A stretch of DNA of 13,735 nucleotides from COE1 sp964445375 (GTDB taxonomy: Bacteria > Bacillota > Clostridia > Lachnospirales > Lachnospiraceae): the NCBI GenBank assembly GCA_964445375.1, contig CAYUKO010000104.1, positions 1 to 13,735 on the forward strand, written 5' to 3'. Positions 6,924 to 12,790 of the stretch are shown one piece after another (position 1 is the stretch's first letter; the number at the start of each line of letters is the position of its first letter). The notes under the pieces are model-generated. The model was not told the origin of the DNA. It saw nothing but the letters and a program-made list of their open reading frames with translations, and searched no databases. The position numbers and the translations under genes are program-made.

Positions 6924-8060
6924 ATGGGAAAGACTACATTTGACAGAAGGCGTCCGATTTATCAGGAAGAAGACGATGGAACAGAAGCAGATATGCAGAA
7001 AATAAAGTTTCTGATGAAAGGTAATACGGAGTTGACCAATCAACTGGCAGCACAATTATATTACCAGATTCAGATGGAAGATATTCAGTTTGTTTCCATG
7101 GCAGGACTTGATTTTCTTGACAGAATTATGGATGCACTTTCAGAAGAACAACTACATAGACTCAGAGTCCGGATAAATATAGAAAAGAAAAAGATATCGA
7201 ACCGGGAACGTTTATCCAGAACTAATAGAGGAATGGTTATCTTTATTTTCTCAGCAGTATTTGTGATTTGTATGGTCTATCTGAATTGGAATGTTTTTTT
7301 GGATATGAAGACAAATTACGATGCCTATAAATTGCAGGAGAGAATGGCTGAGGCGGAAAGAACTGCAAGAATTGAGGAACTGTGGAAAGATAAGAGGGCA
7401 GAGGAGGAAAAACTTCAAAGCATCTTGGATGAGCAGACGGCACTTGCAGCCAGTGAGGATGATAAGAAGATTCAACCGGAGGTTCTTGGAAAATTCGTGG
7501 ATTTATATGCAGAGAATTCTGATTTTAGAGGATGGCTTAAAATCGATGGAATGAAAATTGATTATCCGGTTATGGCGCGAGAGGGTGATAATGATTACTA
7601 TTTGGATAAGAACTTTGAAGGAGAAAAGGACAAGAATGGTTTGTTGATTCTTGACTATCGATGTGACTTGGTAAGTGGTTCTCAGAACTTTATCATATAT
7701 GGTCATAACATGAGGTCGGGTGTCATGTTTGGTACCTTAAAAAACTATAAGGATAAAGCATTTTGCGAGGCACATCCAATCATACAGTTTGATACCTTAT
7801 ATGAAGAGGCTGAGTATAAGGTGGTAGCAGCAATGCTTTCCGAGGTTGCATATGCGGATGAAGATGTATTCCGCTACTATGATGCGATTGATATGAGTAC
7901 TGAGGAGAGTTTTGAAGCATTCCGTGAGAATATTTCCAAGCAGGCATTGTATATGACAGGAGAAACACTTTCCTATGGAGATTCCTGTCTGATACTTTCA
8001 ACCTGTGACCGATATAAGGAAGATGGCAGATTTGTTGTAATCGCAAAGAAAATACAATAA
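6924..8060 (+). CDS. Class B sortase with a long cytosolic N-terminal extension
   Basis: This membrane transpeptidase attaches surface proteins to the cell wall. The catalytic domain spans about residues 186-378. It shows the class B pattern DFRGWLKIDGMKIDYPVM (200-217), catalytic His261 in IIYGHNM, catalytic Cys361 in LILSTCDRYKEDGRF, and Arg369. A transmembrane helix lies at about 103-124. Ahead of it are about 100 cytosolic residues, acidic at first and basic (KKKISNRERLSR) next to the membrane. After it comes a charged helical, probably coiled-coil segment (131-180) that would hold the domain away from the membrane. At 378 aa it is longer than typical SrtB enzymes of roughly 225-250 aa. 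AAAAGG (6912-6917) precedes the ATG by 6 bases. The adjacent surface protein with a TPKTG signal is the likely substrate. Confidence 0.93.
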   Translation: MGKTTFDRRRPIYQEEDDGTEADMQKIKFLMKGNTELTNQLAAQLYYQIQMEDIQFVSMAGLDFLDRIMDALSEEQLHRLRVRINIEKKKISNRERLSRTNRGMVIFIFSAVFVICMVYLNWNVFLDMKTNYDAYKLQERMAEAERTARIEELWKDKRAEEEKLQSILDEQTALAASEDDKKIQPEVLGKFVDLYAENSDFRGWLKIDGMKIDYPVMAREGDNDYYLDKNFEGEKDKNGLLILDYRCDLVSGSQNFIIYGHNMRSGVMFGTLKNYKDKAFCEAHPIIQFDTLYEEAEYKVVAAMLSEVAYADEDVFRYYDAIDMSTEESFEAFRENISKQALYMTGETLSYGDSCLILSTCDRYKEDGRFVVIAKKIQ

Positions 8061-8120
8061 GAAAATACTATGAGAGATTACAATAAGAAGATGCTATGAA
8101 AGACAACAAGAAAATACAAA
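8055..8120 (+). repeat. Degenerate 26-base tandem repeat between sortase and surface-protein genes
   Basis: Unit 1 (8055-8080, starting CAATAAGAAAATACTATGAG) and unit 2 (8081-8106, starting CAATAAGAAGATGCTATGAA) match at about 21 of 26 positions. A third partial copy (8107-8120) has lost TAA. The repeat begins in the last codons of the sortase gene (ATACAATAA) and carries its stop codon, so it looks like a small duplication of the gene end. I see no gene, hairpin terminator or promoter in this gap. Confidence 0.6.
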
Positions 8121-8138
8121 AGTAAGAGGGGACTAGTT

Positions 8139-10598
8139 ATGTATCGAAGACTGAAAAATTTACTTGGAGTGAGCTTGATTATTCTTGCAATTGTGTTATC
8201 ACAGCTGCCTATGGGAGCAGTTCAGGCAGATACCGCTACATCAGAACAAGGAGCAGAGCAGGAAACAAATGGTGAAACATCTGGTGAGAATGTCGATGCA
8301 AATGCCACAGATACGAACAATAGTGATGGGGCAGATGATACAAGTGCAGATGACAGTACATCAGGAGATGGAACGAAAGAGGATGATGTAGTAGCCTTGA
8401 CGGATGAAGATGGAGAAACAGGAAATGCAGATGGTTCAACAACCACTGGAGAAAGCGGAAATACAGATACTTCAACATCAGAAGGAGAGAATGACAATAC
8501 GGATGATTCAACAACCTCAGATGTGACATATACGGTTAAATTTGATTACGGATTTACATGTTTGAATCCATCAGTGGATTCATGCATAGTAAAGAAGGAT
8601 AAAACGGTTGATGAAACAGTTAATTCTTTTCAAATAACAGATGATGATAGTACAGGAGATTTGATTAAGAATCAAACGTATACAATTGAAAAGATTGAGT
8701 ATGAATTCCTTGGCTGGTATCAGGATATTGAGTGTAACACAGAGTGGATTTTAGAAAAAAGACAGGTGACATCAGATATAACACTTTATGCTAAGTGGTA
8801 TTATGTGGCAAATGATAGCAAAGTGTTTGAAATTGACTTTATTGCTGACGGATCAAACAAGGAAAGTCAGACAGTGACGGTAGTACCTGGTAATCGATTA
8901 AAGAGACCGGAAGTAGAACCTTATAGATCAGGCTATGAATTTATAGATTGGTATCAAAAGGGAACTTCGAACAGGATAGATGTGAAAGTAATTCCAACAG
9001 ACAATATGATATTTTTAGCAGAATGGGATTCCACACAGTATACGGTAACCTTTGATGCAAATGGCGGAAAATTTGATGGTGAGAAAACGGTTACATCAGA
9101 GGTCGTTTATAACGGAAAGTCTATTTCAGAATATCCGACAATACTTACTGATTCCTATACGGGCTATACGGTTGACGAGGAGAACTGGTATACAGATAAA
9201 GAGTGCCTGACTCAATATGTTAAGAGCACAGATGGTGTTGATACCCCTGTAACAAGCAACCTGACTCTTTATAAGAAGTGGACCTATACAACGGATAAGG
9301 GATTTACCATGAATCCGGAAGGAACAGTGTTATATAACTTTTCTGGTAGTCAGAAGAATGTTGTAATTCCTTCTACAGTCAAAATTATTGCTATTGATGC
9401 ATTTTCTGATATGAAAAATATAGAAAGTGTAACATTACCGGCAGGAATTGCAGATATTAAATCAGGTGCTTTTTCAGGAGCAAATGACATCTCATGGACA
9501 GTTAAGATTTATTCTTCTTCCGATGGTAGTAATGATTCTATGATTGAAGGTCAGGAATTGGCTAATCGGTATACGAATTTCGAATATGTAGCGTCAGGAA
9601 GTACAGGTGGAAGCAGTAGTAGTTCAGATTCCGTTACCTTACAAGGGGTTACTTGTAATTTGAATGAGGTTAATTTGGGAATTGATGATAATGGTGCATT
9701 TATTTATCCGAAAGTAACACTTCCTACAGACTTGGCAAAAGGTTCTTATCAGGTTATTTTTACGGAATTGAATACTCCTACGACAATTAAGACTTTGCTT
9801 GAACAGGCAGGGTATAATATGAATAGTAGTTATATTTACTATATGGATATTTCAATGAAGAAAGTGGGAGAAATAGAAGGCTACAAGCCAACCTGGCAAG
9901 GAACCATGACGATTAAAATGGCATTGCCTGTCTCATGGTATGGACGAGATATGTCACAGATAAGGATAGTAACCGTAAGCGAAGATGGAACAAAATTGGA
10001 AGTTTCAAATGTTACGAATTTAGGAAGTAATTTATTCAGCTTTAATCCAAAACATTTTTCTGAGTATGCGCTTGTTTATATTCCAAGTTCCAGTGAGAAT
10101 TCAGGTGATAATAGTACATCGAATGGTACTGGAAATGATAGTTCCTCAAACGGAAGCAGTTCCACGGGCGGAAGTGATTCTTCGAGTGGAAGCAGTTCCT
10201 CAAGTGGAAGCAGTTCTTCGAGTGGAAGCAGTTCCTCAAGCGGAAGCAGTTCCTCGAGTGGAAGTAGTTCCTCGAGTGGAAGTAGTTCCTCAAGCGGAAG
10301 CAGCTCATCAGGTGGAAGTAGCTCATCGTCAGCTACAACAACAACTCCTGTAGTAACCACACCGATTCAGCAGCTTCCGGCAACAACACAGCCAGCGGTA
10401 ACACCGACCACCACCACAGGCAACGGTACCAGTGGTACAGGAACTACAGCCCATGTGAAGGATTCCACACCTAAGACAGGAGATCCATTAGAGTATCGAA
10501 GCATCTTAGTATGCAGCTTCTTCTCTATCGGAGTATTGCTCCTTCTCATTGGAAATAAGAAGAAAACTTCTGCATCTTTTCAAGGTCTTCGGGCGTAG
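8139..10598 (+). CDS. Sortase-anchored surface protein with InlB-type repeats, LRR segment and Ser/Gly stalk
   Basis: This is a cell-wall protein of 819 aa. The order is: signal peptide (1-30, ending VQA); acidic low-complexity linker of D/T/S/G (31-128); three Listeria-Bacteroides (InlB B) type repeats at about 130-222, 228-297 and 300-383, each ending in LYAKW, FLAEW or LYKKW; a short BspA-type leucine-rich segment (about 388-484, with VVIPSTVKIIAIDAF and ESVTLPAGIADIKSGAF); a beta-rich domain (about 498-650, ending HFSEYALVY); a stalk of GSSSSS hexapeptides; a P/T-rich wall-spanning stretch; and the sorting signal TPKTG (777-781), a hydrophobic helix and NKKK. Such proteins usually act in adhesion or binding, but the ligand cannot be told. 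GAGGGG (8126-8131) lies 7 bases before the ATG. It follows the sortase by 78 bases without a terminator. Its final 17 codons overlap a convergent gene. Confidence 0.92.
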   Translation: MYRRLKNLLGVSLIILAIVLSQLPMGAVQADTATSEQGAEQETNGETSGENVDANATDTNNSDGADDTSADDSTSGDGTKEDDVVALTDEDGETGNADGSTTTGESGNTDTSTSEGENDNTDDSTTSDVTYTVKFDYGFTCLNPSVDSCIVKKDKTVDETVNSFQITDDDSTGDLIKNQTYTIEKIEYEFLGWYQDIECNTEWILEKRQVTSDITLYAKWYYVANDSKVFEIDFIADGSNKESQTVTVVPGNRLKRPEVEPYRSGYEFIDWYQKGTSNRIDVKVIPTDNMIFLAEWDSTQYTVTFDANGGKFDGEKTVTSEVVYNGKSISEYPTILTDSYTGYTVDEENWYTDKECLTQYVKSTDGVDTPVTSNLTLYKKWTYTTDKGFTMNPEGTVLYNFSGSQKNVVIPSTVKIIAIDAFSDMKNIESVTLPAGIADIKSGAFSGANDISWTVKIYSSSDGSNDSMIEGQELANRYTNFEYVASGSTGGSSSSSDSVTLQGVTCNLNEVNLGIDDNGAFIYPKVTLPTDLAKGSYQVIFTELNTPTTIKTLLEQAGYNMNSSYIYYMDISMKKVGEIEGYKPTWQGTMTIKMALPVSWYGRDMSQIRIVTVSEDGTKLEVSNVTNLGSNLFSFNPKHFSEYALVYIPSSSENSGDNSTSNGTGNDSSSNGSSSTGGSDSSSGSSSSSGSSSSSGSSSSSGSSSSSGSSSSSGSSSSSGSSSSGGSSSSSATTTTPVVTTPIQQLPATTQPAVTPTTTTGNGTSGTGTTAHVKDSTPKTGDPLEYRSILVCSFFSIGVLLLLIGNKKKTSASFQGLRA
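10152..10331 (+). repeat. Ten in-phase 18-bp units encoding a GSSSSS stalk
   Basis: Units of exactly 18 bases start at 10152 and every 18 bases to 10314. The core is GGAAGCAGTTCCTCAAGT (Gly-Ser5). The first two and the ninth units vary in protein (GSSSTG, GSDSSS, GSSSSG), and others differ only silently (AGC/AGT, TCA/TCG). There are no indels within the array, so copy number can change without breaking the frame. The product is a flexible, extended wall-spanning stalk. Confidence 0.93.
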
Positions 10599-10818
10599 AA
10601 TACTTTTTAAGAACGGAATAAATTAATTGAATTTCTCCTTTTTGAAAAGAAATGTTGTTTTCTCTGCTTTGTTTTGTCAAAGAAAGCAGAAAAGGCATCA
10701 TTTCTTTTTGCGTTAATTTAGAACCTTGAAGAAATAGTTGCTCCAAAAATATAAGTTTGTTTTTATCAATTTCAGCCAACGCAGGGTCTTTCATCCATTC
10801 TGTATTCGTATCGTTCAT
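10546..10818 (-). CDS. Hypothetical small helical protein, second gene of a two-gene operon
   Basis: This 90-aa cytoplasmic protein has no signal peptide or membrane segment, and I do not recognise its family. It is mostly charged helix with a hydrophobic centre (KLIFLEQLFLQGSKLTQKEMMPFLLSL, about residues 20-46) and ends in KMQKFSSYFQ. An excellent AGGAGGT (complement of 10827-10833) lies 8 bases before the ATG. It starts 20 bases after the stop of the 162-aa gene, so the two are almost certainly cotranscribed. Its 3' end overlaps the end of the convergent surface-protein gene by 53 bases, and no terminator is visible beyond its stop. The operon's promoter resembles those of sporulation sigma factors, so a sporulation role is possible but unproven. 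Confidence 0.78.
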   Translation of the reverse strand: MNDTNTEWMKDPALAEIDKNKLIFLEQLFLQGSKLTQKEMMPFLLSLTKQSRENNISFQKGEIQLIYSVLKKYSTPEDLEKMQKFSSYFQ

Positions 10819-10838
10819 AGTGATATACCTCCTAAAAA

Positions 10839-11327
10839 TTATTGATTCATAGCTTGAAACATTTGCATGAGATCTTCCATATTAAAATTTCCACCCATCA
10901 TACCTTCCAGTCCGGATAAGTCAGGGAAGGGATTAGAGGAATCTCCATTCTCGCCGTTCATGCTTTGGAACATTTCCATCATTTTCTGCATTTCTTTCAT
11001 ATTTTCCATCGTATGCATCATATTTATGATCTGCTGTATGCTTTTCTCCTCATTGGGAGCAAGGTATTTTTTGATAGCCTGATAGATATTCCCCAGATCG
11101 GGAGTTTGTTTGCTTGAGGCTCTGATTCCAGGTTCTATAGGATGTATTCCTTTCTTGACCAGATCCAGTGTGTGCTGAAATTCTAAATACTTAATCAGCA
11201 CAGGCAGATAAAAAGAGGCTTTTTCACCAAAAAAAGGAAGCAGGGACTTTAATATCTGGATATGGTTGTTCGTATAGAAATGGTCAAAGACCAGGGTGTA
11301 ATCATTTTCATCATCCAATTCACTCAT
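10839..11327 (-). CDS. Hypothetical protein with a methionine-rich C-terminal half, first gene of the operon
   Basis: This 162-aa protein has no signal peptide or membrane helix, and its family is not recognised. The N-terminal half (1-98) is a compact-looking helical region (LKSLLPFFGEKASFYLPVLIKYLEF at 26-50). The C-terminal part is strikingly Met-rich, with 15 Met in residues 103-162, including MMHTMENMKEMQKMMEMF and MEDLMQMFQAM, separated by an acidic Gly/Asn/Pro linker (124-149). The Met-studded amphipathic helices suggest protein-protein or membrane contact. AGGAGG (complement of 11332-11337) lies 4 bases before the ATG at 11327. It is followed after 20 bases by the 90-aa gene. A candidate SigE-type promoter lies about 30 bases upstream, which suggests a role in the sporulating mother cell as inference. 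Confidence 0.82.
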   Translation of the reverse strand: MSELDDENDYTLVFDHFYTNNHIQILKSLLPFFGEKASFYLPVLIKYLEFQHTLDLVKKGIHPIEPGIRASSKQTPDLGNIYQAIKKYLAPNEEKSIQQIINMMHTMENMKEMQKMMEMFQSMNGENGDSSNPFPDLSGLEGMMGGNFNMEDLMQMFQAMNQ

Positions 11328-11356
11328 AAAGCCTCCTGCATGTAATTAATTTAATG

Positions 11357-11386
11357 TATCTTATGAAAACGTAAAGTGATATATGA
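11357..11386 (-). promoter_or_regulatory. Candidate mother-cell (SigE/SigK-type) promoter of the two-gene operon
   Basis: On the - strand TCATATA (11386-11380), a 14-base spacer and CATAAGATA (11365-11357) match the SigE layout KMATATN plus CATACANT at 14 bases with two -10 mismatches. CATAAGATA also matches the SigK -10 CATANNNTA. No comparable vegetative promoter is evident in the gap. Confidence 0.42.
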
Positions 11387-11388
11387 CT

Positions 11389-11424
11389 AAGAAAAGCCAA
11401 TGGGCTCATGAAGAACCCATTGGC
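11389..11424 (-). terminator. Intrinsic terminator of the Cys-rich protein gene
   Basis: Read on the - strand, GCCAATGGG (11424-11416) pairs perfectly with CCCATTGGC (11404-11396) around an 11-base loop, followed by TTTTCTT (11395-11389). It begins 12 bases beyond the stop codon and separates this gene from the operon below. Confidence 0.88.
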
Positions 11425-11435
11425 AGTACTAAGAA

Positions 11436-11717
11436 TTAGCAGCAACCGTTATTGTTGCCACATCCGCCACAGAAGAAGAGGAGAATGATAATCCAGATCC
11501 AGTTGCAGCATCCGTTATCATTGTCACAGTCGTTTCCACATCTGTTGTTGCCGAATAAACCGGAACCGTTACATCCGCCGCAGCAGGAGAACAGAAGGAT
11601 AATCCAAATCCAGCTGCTGTTGTTACCTCCGAATAAACCAGAACCGCAGCCACAGCCACATCCACATCCTTCATTTGTTTGATTGCATCCGCAATGACTT
11701 GCTGATAAGTCGCTCAT
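11436..11717 (-). CDS. Cys/Gly-rich small protein with duplicated WIWI hydrophobic motif
   Basis: This 93-aa protein has 17 cysteines and is very rich in Gly and Asn. After a short leader (MSDLSASHCGCNQ) comes GCGCGCGCG, then two copies of one module: GSGLFG-NN-WIWIILLF-SCCGGC (26-49) and GSGLFG-NN-WIWIIILLF-FCGGC (51-86). The protein ends NNNGCC. Similar high-cysteine proteins in Clostridia are often labelled 'chorion class high-cysteine HCB protein' by similarity alone. The hydrophobic cores and dense cysteines would suit a cross-linked spore-surface or envelope component. GGGAGGT (complement of 11724-11730) lies 6 bases before ATG 11717, so the in-frame ATG at 11732, which precedes that site, is not used. 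The gene has its own terminator and a SigK-like promoter candidate. The function is inferred. Confidence 0.85.
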   Translation of the reverse strand: MSDLSASHCGCNQTNEGCGCGCGCGSGLFGGNNSSWIWIILLFSCCGGCNGSGLFGNNRCGNDCDNDNGCCNWIWIIILLFFCGGCGNNNGCC

Positions 11718-11745
11718 AAAAGTACCTCCCAAAAGGGTTTTTCTA

Positions 11746-11772
11746 TACTATATGTGAGATGTAAAAATGTGT
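11746..11772 (-). promoter_or_regulatory. Candidate SigK/SigE-type promoter of the Cys-rich protein gene
   Basis: On the - strand AC (11772-11771), 16 bases and CATATAGTA (11754-11746) match the late mother-cell SigK pattern AC-N16/17-CATANNNTA exactly. The -10 also fits SigE (CATACANT) with one mismatch. It lies about 30 bases before the start codon. The motif is short, so chance matches are possible. Confidence 0.45.
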
Positions 11773-11946
11773 TACGGATTTTTAGGAAAAATTTTTTTGT
11801 AAAAAATTCATTTTTATGTATTTTCAATAATTTAGTTATAAATTTTCGTTGAAAAATAGTAATGAGTCAATAAAACTCGTCCTGTTTTTTATTCCTTTTT
11901 TCAAGGAAAAACGTTAAGATTTATAAAAAATACACGATAAAACGGA

Positions 11947-12043
11947 TAGTGCCTAGGTACTAAAAATAATTATGTTAATCGTATGGAATTTGACAAAATC
12001 AGGATATTACAATAAGATACAAAATAATAGGAAATAGGTACTA
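11947..12043. promoter_or_regulatory. Palindrome and direct repeat flanking the BY-kinase-like promoter
   Basis: TAGTGCCTAGGTACTA (11947-11962) is a 16-base palindrome with one G-T mismatch. Its right half TAGGTACTA (11954-11962) recurs exactly at 12035-12043. One copy lies upstream of the -35 and the other just after the predicted transcription start, 81 bases apart. This would suit a repressor that binds both sites, but no regulator is known here. The rest of the 11773-12073 gap is AT-rich with nothing else convincing. Confidence 0.35.
11990..12018 (+). promoter_or_regulatory. Promoter of the BY-kinase-like operon
   Basis: A perfect -35 TTGACA (11990-11995), a 17-base spacer and -10 TAAGAT (12013-12018) predict a start near 12025 and a leader of about 50 bases. 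Confidence 0.8.
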
Positions 12044-12073
12044 GAAAAGAAAAACTAAAGGAAGGAAGAACAC

Positions 12074-12778
12074 ATGAGTAAAGTGATTAATTTATATCGT
12101 TGTGATGATGAAATCATTAATGATGCCTACGATAGAGCTGTTGTAAATATCTACTTACAAAAGGAGAAGAACGGATATAAATCTTTTCTCCTTTGCGGTA
12201 GCGATACCGGTGTAGGAACAACGTCAATTTCCGTGGAACTTGCCATATCATTATCCGTTGCTGGTTGGAAGACCTTATTGATTGATGGTGATTTGAGAAA
12301 AGGAAATACCTATAAGAGACTGAATGAATCGGTTAACGTTGGTTTATCGGACTTCATCTGCTCTAAATCATCTTTAGAAGATTGTGTTTATGATACAAAC
12401 TGGGACTTGCTTCATTATATTCCAAGCGGAGTCTTTCAGGATGAAAGCCCGGTAAGACAGCTTTGTTCCGTAAATATGGAAAAGGCAATGAAACAGCTGC
12501 AAAATGAATATGATTTTATCATTATTGATGTGCCTTCTTTGAATTCCTCGGTTGACGCGCAGATACTGGCTGTAAAAGCGGATGCAACCATTCTGGTAAC
12601 AGCAATGAAGCTTTCTACTATGAAATCCCTTGAAGAAGCCAAAAAACAGATTGAGAAAGCAGGCGGAAATATCATTGGAGTAATCGAGAATAAGGTAAAT
12701 ATGGCTGAGTACAAGAAATATATCAAGGATTACGATTACTTTAAGAAAAAGAAATATATAAGGAAGACAGAGCAGTAG
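12074..12778 (+). CDS. BY-kinase-like (CpsD/CapB family) protein with an altered P-loop
   Basis: This cytoplasmic P-loop ATPase (234 aa) is of the bacterial tyrosine kinase family that controls capsule and exopolysaccharide export. Seen in the sequence: P-loop region LLCGSDTGVGTTSIS (39-53), Walker A' LLIDGDLRKGNTYK (68-81, normally LLIDADLRKP), Walker B FIIIDVPSL (148-156), and a C-terminal tyrosine cluster (Y213, Y216, Y220, Y222, Y228), the usual autophosphorylation site. The invariant Walker A lysine is absent: GKT/S is replaced by GTT, with Thr49 encoded by ACA. CpaE/TadZ-type relatives are known to have lost it, so the protein may bind nucleotide weakly or act as a non-kinase scaffold. 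AAAGGAAGG (12057-12065) precedes the ATG. The next gene starts 12 bases after its stop and is presumably its membrane partner. No Wzz/CapA-type activator is present in the window. Confidence 0.85.
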   Translation: MSKVINLYRCDDEIINDAYDRAVVNIYLQKEKNGYKSFLLCGSDTGVGTTSISVELAISLSVAGWKTLLIDGDLRKGNTYKRLNESVNVGLSDFICSKSSLEDCVYDTNWDLLHYIPSGVFQDESPVRQLCSVNMEKAMKQLQNEYDFIIIDVPSLNSSVDAQILAVKADATILVTAMKLSTMKSLEEAKKQIEKAGGNIIGVIENKVNMAEYKKYIKDYDYFKKKKYIRKTEQ

Positions 12779-12790
12779 GGAGGAAATATC

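Noticed and set aside
8222..8529. Long - strand open frames over the acidic linker of the surface protein
   Set aside because: The biased D/T/S-rich coding sequence keeps the opposite strand free of stops. There is no ribosome site or recognisable product.
10152..10331. Regularly spaced repeats that might suggest a CRISPR array
   Set aside because: There are no spacers: the units are contiguous 18-mers encoding Gly-Ser5 inside a clear coding frame.
10076..10360. Open frames in several phases across the Ser/Gly stalk (e.g. LLPLEE repeats on the - strand)
   Set aside because: They are by-products of the 18-bp repeat, which leaves all frames open. They have no ribosome sites and no sensible protein.
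11718..11732. Alternative start of the Cys-rich protein five codons earlier
   Set aside because: The GGGAGGT site lies inside that extension and is correctly spaced only for the ATG at 11717.
11862..11901. Hairpin ATGAGT/ACTCGT followed by T-rich sequence in the divergent gap
   Set aside because: The 6-bp stem is weak, the T run is delayed, and no + strand gene ends just before it, so a terminator is not convincing.
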